Shown here in pieces: positions 27,459 through 38,000 of a stretch of DNA of 64,000 nt (position 1 is the stretch's first letter; every line of letters begins with the position of its first letter). This stretch comes from Fulvitalea axinellae (GTDB lineage: Bacteria > Bacteroidota > Bacteroidia > Cytophagales > Cyclobacteriaceae), in assembly GCF_036492835.1 (NCBI RefSeq), contig NZ_AP025314.1, forward strand, positions 868,001 through 932,000, read 5' to 3'. The notes below the pieces were generated by a model that saw only the letters and a list, made by a program, of their open reading frames with translations, was not told the origin of the DNA and made no database searches. Position numbers and translations under genes: made by a program.

Positions 27459-28256
27459 ATGCGGAAATTGTTGTTGGTTTTGGGAATTCTGGTAAGCTCT
27501 TTTCTTTCATTGAGAGCCCAAACGTCTACTCTGGAAACGGATCTTCTCAAAGAGAAAACTAATGCTTTCACCAAAAAACAATGGCTTTTTCCGGCTCTCT
27601 GCATTACGTACGGGGCTATAGGTTTGATTCAGGATTCTCCGGTCAACAAGGCTGATCAGCGGGTTAACTCCGAAGTGGTGAGCCGTTCCCTGGCCCCCCG
27701 TCGTTTTGACGATTACTTGCAGTACGCTCCCGTGGCTGCGGTATACGGCCTTAACGCCGTGGGCATAAAGGGCAAAAGCTCCTTTAGGAAACGGACAACG
27801 GTATGGGCTACATCCATGGCCATAATGGGGACTACGGTGGGCCTTACCAAAAAAGGTACGGCGAGGTTGCGGCCGGACGGTTCGGCCCGCACGTCGTTTC
27901 CTTCGGGCCATACCGCCACGGCCTTTGTTAGCGCCGAATTTATGAGACAGGAATACTGGGACGTGTCGCCGTGGTACGGAATAGCCGGATACGCGGCCGC
28001 TACGCTAACGGGCGCCATGCGGGTGCGAAACAACCGGCATTGGGTGTCTGATGTGGTGGCGGGTGCCGGCGTGGGTATACTTAGCGTTAGGTTGGCTTAT
28101 TGGGCATACCCGTGGCTGGAAAGAACACTTTACGGAAGAAAGAAAAGACCGGGAGGACGGATAGTGTTGCCACAACTGGGTGTGCCTACAATAGCGAGCA
28201 TTGCTCCATTTTACAATGGCCGGCAAGCGGGGCTGACGTTGCGGATTAAGCTGTAA
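27459..28256 (+). CDS. PAP2-family phosphatase (membrane)
   Basis: A phosphatidic-acid-phosphatase-type enzyme, probably acting on lipid phosphates such as undecaprenyl pyrophosphate or lipid A at the periplasmic face. The start at 27459 gives a signal peptide ending near LSLRAQ. The three signature motifs are present: KKGTARLRP at 131-139, PSGH at 148-151 and RVRNNRHWVSD with His194 and Asp198. Hydrophobic helices flank the motifs. The C-terminal tail (about 60 residues) is basic and then beta-like. It diverges from the histidine kinase/LytTR pair, which may regulate it. Confidence 0.9.
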   Translation: MRKLLLVLGILVSSFLSLRAQTSTLETDLLKEKTNAFTKKQWLFPALCITYGAIGLIQDSPVNKADQRVNSEVVSRSLAPRRFDDYLQYAPVAAVYGLNAVGIKGKSSFRKRTTVWATSMAIMGTTVGLTKKGTARLRPDGSARTSFPSGHTATAFVSAEFMRQEYWDVSPWYGIAGYAAATLTGAMRVRNNRHWVSDVVAGAGVGILSVRLAYWAYPWLERTLYGRKKRPGGRIVLPQLGVPTIASIAPFYNGRQAGLTLRIKL

Positions 28257-28337
28257 GGTTATTGGGCTTCCTTGTCTCGCTTATGACGTAGCATATTGCT
28301 TGGCCGGCCAATTCTTGAACCTTTAAAATTCTGTTTG

Positions 28338-28832
28338 ATGGAAAAGAGAATGTTAGTGTGCGGGGTTTGGGTGATGTTCATTTTGATAAGTTGTGGCGCT
28401 TGCCGTCCAAAAATCAACGCCGAGGATATTAAGGTCACGCCCTCTCCCCGGAAACTTATCGCTGGAGTGGGCTATTTTAATTTCGATGCGGAAACACGTA
28501 TAGGTACTGAAAACGAATCGGCAAAAGTTATATCGGAGAAATTCTCCTCCTATTTCGAAAGGGTTACGGGAACACATATTCCCGTAACGAACGAGGCTGA
28601 GGGAGCGCCGATTACCGTAAAAATGAATACCACAATGCCTGACGGGGCATATAGCTTAAGAGTTAGCCCGGTAAAGATAGAGATCCGGGCTTTTTCCGAA
28701 GCCGGATTTGTCCGGGCGTTTCTGGTGCTACGGCAACTGATGAGAGGAGGAAATGCCGAGGCTTCATCCGAGGCTATGTGGAAGGTGCCTTCGGTGTGGA
28801 TTGAGGATCATCCGGGGATTATGTTGGAGTGA
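28338..28832 (+). pseudogene. Truncated GH20 beta-N-acetylhexosaminidase (N-terminal domain only)
   Basis: The 164-residue frame starts with a lipoprotein signal (VMFILISCGACRP) and contains only the non-catalytic GH20b domain of beta-hexosaminidases (VTPSPRKLIAGVGYFNFD, then DGAYSLRVSPVKIEIRAFSE, then GFVRAFLVLRQLM). It stops at VWIEDHPGIMLE, exactly where full enzymes continue into the catalytic barrel (normally PRFKYRGLMLD-like). About 350-400 residues, including the catalytic Asp-Glu pair, are missing, and no continuation was seen downstream in any frame. It is most likely a deletion remnant; a free carbohydrate-binding lipoprotein is an alternative. Confidence 0.8.
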
Positions 28833-29024
28833 TCTTGTGCAAAGGGATTTGTCATGATAAGTTTGGCGCCCGTCTTCAGAGGCTTTCAGTGTGAAAATAG
28901 TGAATGAAACTGTTTTGCCTCCCTCCCTCATTCATTAATGGTATCTGGCGCTACAGTTTCATTCAGGATGCTATGATGTGAACATTATCAAAGCTTTAGT
29001 GAAGGAAGGTACCTGTCTTTAGGG

Positions 29025-29456
29025 CTATAAACTAGGCTCAAGATTATGCATAAGGAAAATGGTTCTAGTGGGAGAGAAGCATTTATCTATTTTAATTTTA
29101 AAATAAGGTAAGTAAACCAATTGGTTAGCGTGACACTCGTATGTTTCATTTAGTGATAATGTTTTCATATCAATCAGAGCTTCAGGATATAGAATTTCGC
29201 CCGGAGATGATTGATTGAAGTATTCGACCTCATATGTGCCGCAATTATCCAGAAAATTAGGAGTGATTTGAACATCTTGTCCATAATTATAGTAAGTCAC
29301 CCAAATGTCTAAAGTTCCTACGCCAGGTATTGATATTTGGTCGTAACTAGTAGAATTGTCATTTGTAGGAAACGAGAGATAGAAGTTTGTTTGGGATTGA
29401 GCGAATGTCGAAAATCCGCAAGCGAAAACAATCAAAAAAGAAAGAAGAGTTCTCAT
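29025..29456 (-). CDS. Small exported protein of unknown function
   Basis: The 143-residue product begins with a good signal peptide (MRTLLSFLIVFACGFSTFAQ). The mature part is beta-rich, with two cysteines spaced along the chain (DNCGTYEVEYF and ETYECHANQ). A final cysteine lies in KIDKCFSPTR. No family was recognised. It stands between the truncated GH20 gene and the large SusC/SusD-fasciclin operon and has no partner on its strand within 300 bp. Base composition is lower in GC than its neighbours, which hints at acquisition. Confidence 0.65.
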   Translation of the reverse strand: MRTLLSFLIVFACGFSTFAQSQTNFYLSFPTNDNSTSYDQISIPGVGTLDIWVTYYNYGQDVQITPNFLDNCGTYEVEYFNQSSPGEILYPEALIDMKTLSLNETYECHANQLVYLPYFKIKIDKCFSPTRTIFLMHNLEPSL

Positions 29457-29803
29457 AATAACTGAAATTTAGGTTAACAAATTTATTATAGAGATGTGAG
29501 GCTAGATCAGGACAATCTTCCTTTTGAGTTAAGGCCAGACTAGTACCTCAAGAAATTTTCTTCAATATGCCTTCTGCTGTCTTGGTCAAAAAAATCGTAA
29601 AACGATAGTGGTGGAATTCTGTAAGCAGGGTTTTATATGCTTTCAGAATGTCTGGGTTGAAATAAGCGCATAACAAAATCAGTGAGTGAGCCGTGGCATT
29701 CCTGTTCTTGTTTTCCTTTTGCCTGTCAGAAAATTGCTATGCGCTTATTTTGTGTCGAAGGTTTTACTATCAAAATAGGTAAAGCCTTAGGTGAGTGTAT
29801 GCT
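29457..29803. other. Noncoding gap with a 13-bp inverted repeat
   Basis: No gene is seen in these 347 bp. AAATAAGCGCATA at 29660-29672 and TATGCGCTTATTT at 29738-29750 form a perfect 13-bp inverted repeat around 65 bases, like the ends of a very small mobile element or a long-loop hairpin just past the end of the minus-strand operon. Confidence 0.45.
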
Positions 29804-31759
29804 TTATTTCGCTAAAGAATATACTTGAAACTCATGCATATTTGACTCGTCATGGTTCTCTCCAATAGTGCCGGCTGTCCGGAACATTTTTTTGATCGAA
29901 ATTTTCACATAACGAGCGTCCTTATAGCTTGAGCAATACAGTTCTTGCCAAGCGGGATCGTGAAATGGACCATGTTTGAATGTGGCTATTGGTTCTCCCC
30001 AGTCCTGTCCGTCAAGACTGATGAAAATATCCATATCCATAATCATATCCTTTCTCCAGTTTTGCCAAGGCAAGAAACGGAAGCCCATTACCCGGTGTGT
30101 TTTCTTCATGTCAATGATAATTTCATGCGGGAATGGAGGTACGGGGTTCTGCCACATTGAATGCCAAAAGCCACCAGCCTTATCCGGGTAACCGTCAAAA
30201 AGGTGCTCAGGCCTGTTGGCATTGCTTCGAATTGTAGCCTCAGATGTAGCTTTCCACCCGATAGGGTTCAGGATAATCCGGTCGTAGGCATGCGGAGTCG
30301 AGATTTTCGTTTCGTCAAGGGCGTAACCCGTGTTGTTCTTGACGTTTTGTAGAAAATCATCGTCTTCGGTAGCGTCTCCTAGCGCCCACATAAAATCGTG
30401 AGCCGTGTAGTTGAAACCTTCGAATACAGGGATCTTTTTGCGCTTGGTTTCGAAGTATTTGCCTATGATGTTCAGGTCGGGATAGGCTTTTTCGAGAGAA
30501 TCGAGCACGAAGAAAAGCTTGCCGTGGCGAAGGAATTCCGGGTAGCCGGCCTGTTCATCGGCGCTCATGCTTACGGGGTCGTATGTGCGGTAGCGCTCGT
30601 CGTCTCTGGCTTTGGCCATTTGGTCCTTTACCATATCGTAAGGTTCCTCTATACCGAGGTTGGCGCTCACTTTAGCTATCAGGTATTTCGAAAACGCCTC
30701 TTGCTCGAAAGGCTCTTCCAATGGGCGGGCCCAAACTTTTTCGGTCAGTTGGGCGAGGTTTATCTTCATGGCGTCGGTATTGTCGGGAAAACCGCCGAAA
30801 TAGGCGCCGATGTTAATGGTGGTTCCGTCTACCCATCCCGGAGAATCAGTTGAGATAATATTGAAATTTATATTATCGGCTACTCCTTTCTCCACGGTCA
30901 TTACGTTCTTGAGCTCGGCCAACACTTCCTCATAAAGAGGCTGGATGGCCTCGGCCCTGAGTTTGATGTACTTGTTGGCGGCGAAAGAGGCGTCGGTGGC
31001 CTCAGAATTAAACTCTCTTCCGAGTACGGTCTTCTCTTTGTCGGGGGAGAAGAAGCCGTCGGAATACTCGGTCATCTCGGAGAGTATCTTTTGATAGAGG
31101 GCTTTGTTGGTTCCGTCAGCGCCGGCGCTGAAGATGTCCACTCCGCAGGCCAACACTTTTCCTGTTGCGTTGGCGGTTTTGACCTCTTTTATCGCCACTA
31201 CGGGTTGTCCTCCGGCTTTGGCCAATATTTCCCAAGAGCCGTCTTGCAGGTCAAGCGAATATACGGTGCCGTTAAGGTTGGCGCCTTCGTCGGTGGTAGT
31301 GGCGGGAGCGGCTTGTTGGAACGCGAAGCCGTAAGTATTGCTCAGCCAAGTGTTGTAGCGTTGCGCATTGCCGGCGCCCATGGCGAAGAAGCCTAGGCCT
31401 GCGCCGTTGGCCAGCGTGGCGTCGAAGGTTTGGCGGTCGGCCTCGTCATATTCTTCCCCTACAGTCATATTCAGGAAGACGTTCAGCGCCGAGACGTTAC
31501 CGATTCTGCCTTTTAGCCTTTCCACGCCCGTGTACGACTTGGTCAGGTATTGCTGTTCGGCTTCCAGAAAATTCAGGAAAGGTTTTTCCGTGCCACTCAG
31601 CGTTGCGTTTTCGTATTGGGAAAGATCATTGAGGATATGAACCGGATTCCCGTCGTATTTAGGTTCGGGTTTGGCCTCGTATATTTCCTTGTCGCGGTCG
31701 CAAGACCAGAGGGCCAGCGCAAAAAGTAGCGTGGCCGGTATGTATTTGTTTATTCTCAT
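29804..31759 (-). CDS. Lipoprotein with C-terminal F5/8 type C (discoidin-like) domain
   Basis: The 651-residue protein carries a lipoprotein signal (LLFALALWSCDRDKE). Residues about 515-650 form a coagulation factor 5/8 type C domain, a carbohydrate- or surface-binding beta-sandwich (HEIIIDMKKTHRVMGFRFLP, then DIFISLDGQDWGEP, then DARYVKISIKKMF). The central 400 residues are not recognised; a segment near GAGLGFFAMGAGNAQRYNTW resembles the Rossmann-like part seen in some M60/TCAF-like surface proteins, but no HExxH protease motif is present. It is the last gene of the long operon, and likely acts as a surface ligand-binding protein. Confidence 0.75.
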   Translation of the reverse strand: MRINKYIPATLLFALALWSCDRDKEIYEAKPEPKYDGNPVHILNDLSQYENATLSGTEKPFLNFLEAEQQYLTKSYTGVERLKGRIGNVSALNVFLNMTVGEEYDEADRQTFDATLANGAGLGFFAMGAGNAQRYNTWLSNTYGFAFQQAAPATTTDEGANLNGTVYSLDLQDGSWEILAKAGGQPVVAIKEVKTANATGKVLACGVDIFSAGADGTNKALYQKILSEMTEYSDGFFSPDKEKTVLGREFNSEATDASFAANKYIKLRAEAIQPLYEEVLAELKNVMTVEKGVADNINFNIISTDSPGWVDGTTINIGAYFGGFPDNTDAMKINLAQLTEKVWARPLEEPFEQEAFSKYLIAKVSANLGIEEPYDMVKDQMAKARDDERYRTYDPVSMSADEQAGYPEFLRHGKLFFVLDSLEKAYPDLNIIGKYFETKRKKIPVFEGFNYTAHDFMWALGDATEDDDFLQNVKNNTGYALDETKISTPHAYDRIILNPIGWKATSEATIRSNANRPEHLFDGYPDKAGGFWHSMWQNPVPPFPHEIIIDMKKTHRVMGFRFLPWQNWRKDMIMDMDIFISLDGQDWGEPIATFKHGPFHDPAWQELYCSSYKDARYVKISIKKMFRTAGTIGENHDESNMHEFQVYSLAK

Positions 31760-31848
31760 GATTAGTCATCTAAAAAGTTGGGGAATGGAGCGCCTTTTTG
31801 ACGCTCCGTAATGAACCAAATTGCCTACATCTGGTTTTGCCTATCTTT

Positions 31849-33426
31849 TTAATTACCACCAATGGTCCAGTTTGGACAGCATTCGGGCCCTCCAGCGCAC
31901 ATTTTTCCGTCGGAAGAAGTGTTTTCTCCCACGAGGATATTGGTGCCTTGGTACGTTGGGCAAGACGAGTCCGCGATCCAAACTACTGCGGCAGGCCCTT
32001 TGCTTGTGTTGTTTTCAAACACGCAGTCCCTAATGGTTGTAGCCCTTCCTGCGAATATGGCACCGCCTTTTTCAGTCGCTTCATTGCCTTTGAAAAGACA
32101 GTTTTTGATCAAAAACTTTTTGTTATTGAAACTGTTGTTGTCTGAATGCACAGCCCCCATTTTAGAGATATTATCCTCAAAAACGCAGTCGATCATCTGT
32201 GAGTCGGTAACGCGGTAGTGTACGCAAGACCCCCATCTTCCAATGTTATTCTTGAAGAGTATATTTTTGAAAATAGGACTGCCTGATTTGATGAATACGG
32301 CACCCTTGCGGTTATTTGCCCGGGTGAGTTCGAAGTCTTGGATCAGCATTTCCTCTTTACGGTTGTTGTCACCTAGCTCTATCAACAAGATTTCCTTGTT
32401 TACAACCTCCCAGTGATTCGGCACTGTGTGGGCGTACTTGCCCCCACTGTCCCAATGACCGTCGATAACGGAGCGAAGCCCCGCAGGACGTTGGTCCAAT
32501 GAGGTTTCGTCGCCCTTGAAGCCACCGATAAGGCTAATGCCTTTTTTGTTAAGGCGAATATTATGTTCCATATAAGGCGCCGTTGACGCAACCCAAATCG
32601 AGATACCGGGTTCAGCCATTCCTACGGCATCTTTTATGCTGTTGAGGGCTTTGTCCCAAGTACTGCCTGTTCCGCCGTCCGGGGCGGTGGCGTCTACGTA
32701 GATGGTGTTTGTCGTTTTGAATGTTTTGGTCTCGCCATCCACCGACGAAAGCTCGTTTTGCGCTACGGGCTTGTACTCATACGTTTGGCCAGGGTCCAAG
32801 CCTTCCAGCGTTGCGGTATAGGTTCCGTCATCCGCTATTTCGGCGCTGCCGTACGTTGGGTCGCCGGGTTCGCCTATACGCCAGGCTACCACGGTTACCT
32901 CCGTCTGGTCACTGTTGCCGTCACTGAGCAAGCGCCCGGCTACTTCGGCTCGGGCAAAGCCAACGTCCAGAGGGTTACCGTTTTCCACTTTCGGGGCTTC
33001 GATCCCCGCGGCTATTTTGGTGGTGAACGAGAAGACGTCGCCGTCCATGCGTTCCCCTTTTTCGTTTTTGGCCGTCAGTACGTAAGCGTAACCTTTGTAC
33101 GACTTCAGGCCTTCCACTTTGTGGGAAAACTTCTCGCCCTCTTTGCGGGTGTCGATCATAATGGTCTTGCGGGTGTCCATATCCCCCTGCTCCCAGTAAG
33201 CGAAAAACAGCTCGCTGATAGGGTAGGAACCCACCCTGCTAAGTTCACCGTTTAGCTCGACGGAGTTCTCGGTGACGGAGGTGGGGTTAAGCGTAGCCAC
33301 TTCCATCGGTACCCTGAGTTCGGGAACCTCGTATTCGAATTTCTTCTCGTCACAAGCCGCTAATACCGAGAAAATAACGGCTATCAGCGCCATTGCGGTC
33401 CATTTAAATGAATTGATCGTTCTCAT
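31849..33426 (-). CDS. Surface lipoprotein with fibronectin-like domains and a right-handed beta-helix
   Basis: A 525-residue lipoprotein (signal ending SVLAACDEKK). Residues about 40-235 hold two fibronectin-III/Ig-like domains (NPTSVTENSVELNGELSRVG, then LEGLDPGQTYEYKPVAQNE). Residues about 245-500 form a right-handed parallel beta-helix of short repeated turns (FKNILFKNNIGRWG, DCVFEDNISKMG, NCLFKGNEATEKGGAIF, DCVFENNTSKG). This fold is found in polysaccharide lyases and adhesins; no catalytic residues can be picked out. The cysteine-rich C-terminus (MCAGGPECCPNW) is unusual. It follows the SusD gene by 11 bp, so it belongs to the operon and may bind or process the imported ligand. Confidence 0.8.
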   Translation of the reverse strand: MRTINSFKWTAMALIAVIFSVLAACDEKKFEYEVPELRVPMEVATLNPTSVTENSVELNGELSRVGSYPISELFFAYWEQGDMDTRKTIMIDTRKEGEKFSHKVEGLKSYKGYAYVLTAKNEKGERMDGDVFSFTTKIAAGIEAPKVENGNPLDVGFARAEVAGRLLSDGNSDQTEVTVVAWRIGEPGDPTYGSAEIADDGTYTATLEGLDPGQTYEYKPVAQNELSSVDGETKTFKTTNTIYVDATAPDGGTGSTWDKALNSIKDAVGMAEPGISIWVASTAPYMEHNIRLNKKGISLIGGFKGDETSLDQRPAGLRSVIDGHWDSGGKYAHTVPNHWEVVNKEILLIELGDNNRKEEMLIQDFELTRANNRKGAVFIKSGSPIFKNILFKNNIGRWGSCVHYRVTDSQMIDCVFEDNISKMGAVHSDNNSFNNKKFLIKNCLFKGNEATEKGGAIFAGRATTIRDCVFENNTSKGPAAVVWIADSSCPTYQGTNILVGENTSSDGKMCAGGPECCPNWTIGGN

Positions 33427-33437
33427 GGTTTTCTGGT

Positions 33438-34973
33438 TTATTTGTCCAGCTTATCGAAATCAAAATCAAGGCGCCAGTTATCGCGGTTCATCAAATAAGT
33501 GCGGACCCTGTCGGCTTCGGAACCCTCAAACTTGGTGGCGACCCTGTCGGCCAAAACGGCCGGATCGCTGGCTTGTACGGCGAATCTCATCAGGGCGTTC
33601 CAACGGCGTCCTTCAAAGGCGAGTTCCTTCGCGCGCTCGGCCAAAATCACGTCCGAGATAATGCCCAACGAGTCGATTCGGTCCGATTCGTCTATGCCTG
33701 CGAATTCCAGCAGATTTATGGGCGATAGGTGCAAGCGTCCGCGAATGCCTGACGATTCGTTTACTCCTTCCATCCGCTCGTTAACCGTTCTGAGCGCTTC
33801 GCGGTGGCGTCCGGCCCTATTAAGCGCTTCGGCGTAGAGCAAATGCAGATCTGCCGCGCGGTAGATGCAGTATGGCGCATCGGTTTCCAGTTCTTCGTCT
33901 TGGCGGACCACGCCGTTTTCGGTGTCTTTGCTCCGGAAATATTTGTAGACTAGGATCTGGTTTGCCGGTCCGAAGGTGTAAGAGCGGTTGTATCCGCGGT
34001 AGTCCAGTGATGTTCTGTCGTCATCTTGCCAGTCCTGAATGGCTTTGACGGTAGGGCGAAGCAGGTAATCGCCGGAAGCGCCGAAAGAAAACAGCTTTCC
34101 AAAACCGTTTTTCTGGTTGTCATAGGCGTTGAAAGGGATTATGGTTACCTTTTCCGAGAGCGCACTATAATTGCTGTTCCAGAACTCAGTCCAATTACTT
34201 CCGCCCGAGGTGTTGCGATTACAGAAATATTCGCCCTCTTTTACGGCTTCCATAAGTAGAGTGGCGGCCCGTTCGTTATTACCGGCCCACAGGTGGAGTT
34301 CGGCCAACAGGGCTTTGCGGTTGATGAAAATCAGATCCCAAAGGTTGAATTCCTCCGAAAATGTTGCCCAATTGGGACTAAGAGTTGCGGCCGCGACTTC
34401 CATTTCCTTTATAAGCCAGTTGACCGTCTGCTCAAAGTCATAGCGCTCAGGAGCGTAGTTTTTGTCGTAGCCGCTCAGCGGGTCGGTCACCACAGGGATT
34501 TCCTTGTAGGTCATGGCCAGCTGATAATAGACCCAAGCCCTAAGCGATATTACTTCGGCTTTATAAATCTCATGGATCTCTTCAGTGAACTTAGGGTCGG
34601 CTTTGGCTTTTTCCATATTGCCCAACACTTCGTTGCACTGCTTTATCACTTCGTAAAATCCGCGCGGATCGGCGTATGGATTCGTGGTGGAAAGCTGGCC
34701 GTGGCGGTTGATCTCGTTCAGGTACGGATCGTAGTTTTCCGTTACCGTCAGAAGATCGCCACGCAGGCTGCCCATCACCACCAACTCTTCCACCAAAGGT
34801 TGCAGTCGGCTGTAGGCGCCGATGATCGAGCGCCGAACCTCTTCGTGCGTATCCCAGTGGTCTTCCTTCTTGAGGCCCAAGTCTTGGTCGGGGTTAAAGT
34901 AATCCGAACAAGACGCCAAGCCCGCCGTCAGGAGGACCCAGACGAATAAATAGGGTTTTATATATGTCTTCAT
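33438..34973 (-). CDS. SusD/RagB-family lipoprotein (second pair of the fasciclin operon)
   Basis: The 511-residue lipoprotein (signal LLTAGLASCSDYFNPDQD) has SusD features: the TPR-like helices EVISLRAWVYYQLAMTYKEI and WDLIFINRKALLAELHLWAG, and the C-terminal ILAERAKELAFEGRRWNALM block. It is paired with the SusC gene upstream, separated by 86 bp that hold a strong hairpin. It would form the surface lid of that transporter. The bound ligand is unknown. Confidence 0.93.
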   Translation of the reverse strand: MKTYIKPYLFVWVLLTAGLASCSDYFNPDQDLGLKKEDHWDTHEEVRRSIIGAYSRLQPLVEELVVMGSLRGDLLTVTENYDPYLNEINRHGQLSTTNPYADPRGFYEVIKQCNEVLGNMEKAKADPKFTEEIHEIYKAEVISLRAWVYYQLAMTYKEIPVVTDPLSGYDKNYAPERYDFEQTVNWLIKEMEVAAATLSPNWATFSEEFNLWDLIFINRKALLAELHLWAGNNERAATLLMEAVKEGEYFCNRNTSGGSNWTEFWNSNYSALSEKVTIIPFNAYDNQKNGFGKLFSFGASGDYLLRPTVKAIQDWQDDDRTSLDYRGYNRSYTFGPANQILVYKYFRSKDTENGVVRQDEELETDAPYCIYRAADLHLLYAEALNRAGRHREALRTVNERMEGVNESSGIRGRLHLSPINLLEFAGIDESDRIDSLGIISDVILAERAKELAFEGRRWNALMRFAVQASDPAVLADRVATKFEGSEADRVRTYLMNRDNWRLDFDFDKLDK

Positions 34974-35026
34974 ATTCGTGATATCGTCAATTCGTTATAT
35001 CGTTTTCCAATTAAGGCGGAGCCGGG

Positions 35027-35050
35027 GCCCCGGATGGGGAAATCCGGGGC
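35027..35050 (-). promoter_or_regulatory. Strong intercistronic hairpin between susC and susD
   Basis: GCCCCGGAT and ATCCGGGGC pair perfectly over nine bases around a six-base loop in the 86-bp gap. There is no T-run, so it is more likely to set mRNA stability, giving different SusC and SusD levels, than to terminate fully. Confidence 0.5.
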
Positions 35051-35059
35051 TGGCGTCCG

Positions 35060-38000
35060 TCAAATTCCCACTTTCAGCCCTACCATCAACGATGCGGGAA
35101 TTGGGAAACGGCCGGCGTCTACGCCCATGCCTCCCAATCGGCTTCCGTAGCTCACGTCCGGAGACTGGCCCAGGTAGTCGGTAAGAGTCAGTAGGTTTCG
35201 GCCGGTGACATGTACTCTGAAATCTCTGATGATTTTGCTTTTCGGCGTTTTTGCCGCATAAGACAGCGATACGTGGCGCAGGCGCAGGTATGATCCGTCT
35301 TCGATCCATCTGTCGGAGAAACGGGCGTTGCCCATCACGTCGCCGTAGCTGGCTTTCGGCATGTCGGTGCGGTCGCCGTCAAAGCGCCAACGGTTCAGTA
35401 CGGCGGTACTCTGGTTGGAGTAGTCCGACATTGTTTCCAGCTGGCGCCTTACGTAGTTGTAAACGTCTCCGCCGTAAGCGTAATCAAACAGGATATTGAA
35501 GCTGAAACGACGGTAACGGGCGTCGAAGCCGAACGAACCCGTGAAGTCCGGATTGGCGTCGCCGATAACCGTACGGTCTTGCTGGTCGATCACCCCGTCG
35601 CCGTTTTGGTCGACGAAATGCACGTCGCCGGCGCGGAAAGGGTTGCCGAATTCATCCATCAAATTCGAGCTCCCTTCCTTACCAGCTTTTGAGGCCTCCG
35701 CTTCTGTGGAGAAGATGCCGCGAGTTTTATAACCGTAAAAAGTGTTGAGCGGACGTCCTGCGGCGATCAGTGATTCGCCTCCCAATACCGAAATGGTGGA
35801 CAGGCCGCTTTGCGTTTCCGCGGCGGGGAGTTCGGTGACCTCGTTTCTGTAACGGCTGTAAACGGCGTTCACTCCCAGCTCAAAGTCTTTGCTGGAAACC
35901 AAACGCGCGCGCAAGCCTATTTCCAACCCTTTGTTGCTCAACGCTCCGTTGTTGCTGATATACGGTTCGGCGCCGTAAAACTTCGGAAGCATCTCGAAAT
36001 GCAACAGGTCTTGGGTTTTGATATCGAAATAGTCTACAGTCAGTTTCAGGGTCTCGTTGTAGAGGCTAAGGTCCATGCCTATGTTCCATTGCGAACTCTC
36101 TTCCCACTTGAGGTTCGGGTTAGGAATTCCCGCCCTTACTAATCCGCCTACGGCGTAATATGAAACCGACTGGTAGTAATACTGGGCGTTAAGGTTTCCA
36201 ATATCGTCGTTGCCCGAAAGCCCGTAGCTGGCCCGCAGCTTAAGGTCGTCCAGAGCGCGGATACCCGAGAAAAGAGGTTCGGCCGAGAGCCTCCAAGCGC
36301 CGGCCACGCTGTAGAAAGTACCGTAGCGGTAATCTTTGTCGAAGCGTGAATTGCCGTCTACCGTCACGCTGCCCGAGAGGATGTATTTGTCAAGGTAAGC
36401 GTAGTCGGCCATGGCCGTAAGGCTGAGCGTATTCCAGTTTCCGCCAGTAGGCGATACCTCGCGTAAAGTCCCGTCGCCGGCGCCTATCTGTACGAAAACG
36501 TCCGAAGCGGAATTGCCATCCTGGACGAAGATCTCCCTCAACTCGTTCGTTTTGCCACGAAGGCCGACCCTAGCCGATACGCTATGGGCGTTGCGGAACG
36601 TACGGAAGAGATTTAGCCCAGCTCCATAGTAAGTGGAGAAGTATTCGCTTTCGAAGTGCGTAATAAGGTTTTCGGCCAAGCCGTCAAGCTGTTTTACCGA
36701 TCCTGTTTTCGGTACGAAAGCGTTTTCCTTGTTTTTCAGAAGATCGATTCCGCCGTTGAAGTAAACCTCGATACCGGGGCGTACCTGGAAGGAACCGTCA
36801 ACGCCCGCCAGCGCGCGGTAGCCTTCCAGTTCGCCTACGGAATTGTCGAGCAACGATTGCGGATTGCTGACGCCGAAAGCTCCCACCTCGTCGTAGTGAG
36901 GCAAAGGAACGCCCAAGTCGCTGAATCCGAAAGCGGTCATCATCGGTGATTTGGCCATGCTGGCGAGCATTGGGTTCGACGCCGCCGAAGTGCTTTCGGT
37001 CATCAGGTTACCCGTTGTGCGGCTAAACACTACACTCGGGTGTAGTTTCAGATTCCGCAACAGGTTCATATCGGCGTTCAGGCCAAAATCGAAGCGTTCG
37101 AACTCGGTGTCGCGCACCACTCCTTCGGAGGAAGTGTAACCCGCCGTGCCGGTGTAAGTGGCTACGGCGTCGCCTCCTTGTACTTGGGTGGAGTAGCTTT
37201 GTTCGAAGCCGTCGCGGTAGAGGTAGTCTTGCCACTCGGTGTTATGCGCATAGCGGTAATACTCGGAACCTTCGGCTTGGCCAACCATAAACGGGTACGA
37301 TTCGCGAATCTGCGCATGGGTCAGGCCTTGTCCGGCCATTTGCTCCAAAGCCAAGTTTTGGAACTCTTTGCGGTTGAGTACAGGCATGGTTTCCGGCTTG
37401 AAATGTACGCCGAAATTAGCCTCCACGTCTACGGTTGTGGCTGTACCCGAGGCCCGGGTAGTCTCTACGAGAATCACTCCGTTTGCGCCTAACGATCCGT
37501 AAAGGGCTGATCCGCCGTCTTTGATAACGGTGACCTGCTCAACGTTTTCCAGCTTGATGCGCGAGAGGGGATCCATTACGGCGCCTCCCATGGATCCTTT
37601 TTCCGAAAGGCGGTTTTCGTAAATCATGCCGTTGATTACCACCAGCGGGCGGTTGTTGGCGTTGATAGAGGATACGCCCCTGATATTCATGTCGGATCCG
37701 GCGCCGGGCATTCCCGAAAGGGCGTTGCCCGCAAGGCCGGTCACCTGTCCACGAAGCGCGTCGCTCAGGGTCAGGTACCCTTTTCCCGTCAGGTCCTCTT
37801 TGCTTAGGGACACATGGGCGTAGGGCAACATCTGGGTGGGCACTTTTCCGCCACCTATCCACAATGCGGAGTTGTTGGCTCTTCGGTCAGATTCCCCGAA
37901 CATGGCTACGTCCAAGACCTGACGGCCGTGGAGGTATTCCAAGCGGGTTTTATATCCGGCGAAAGAAAACTGAAGCGCCCCTTTGGCCAAATCGGCTTCG

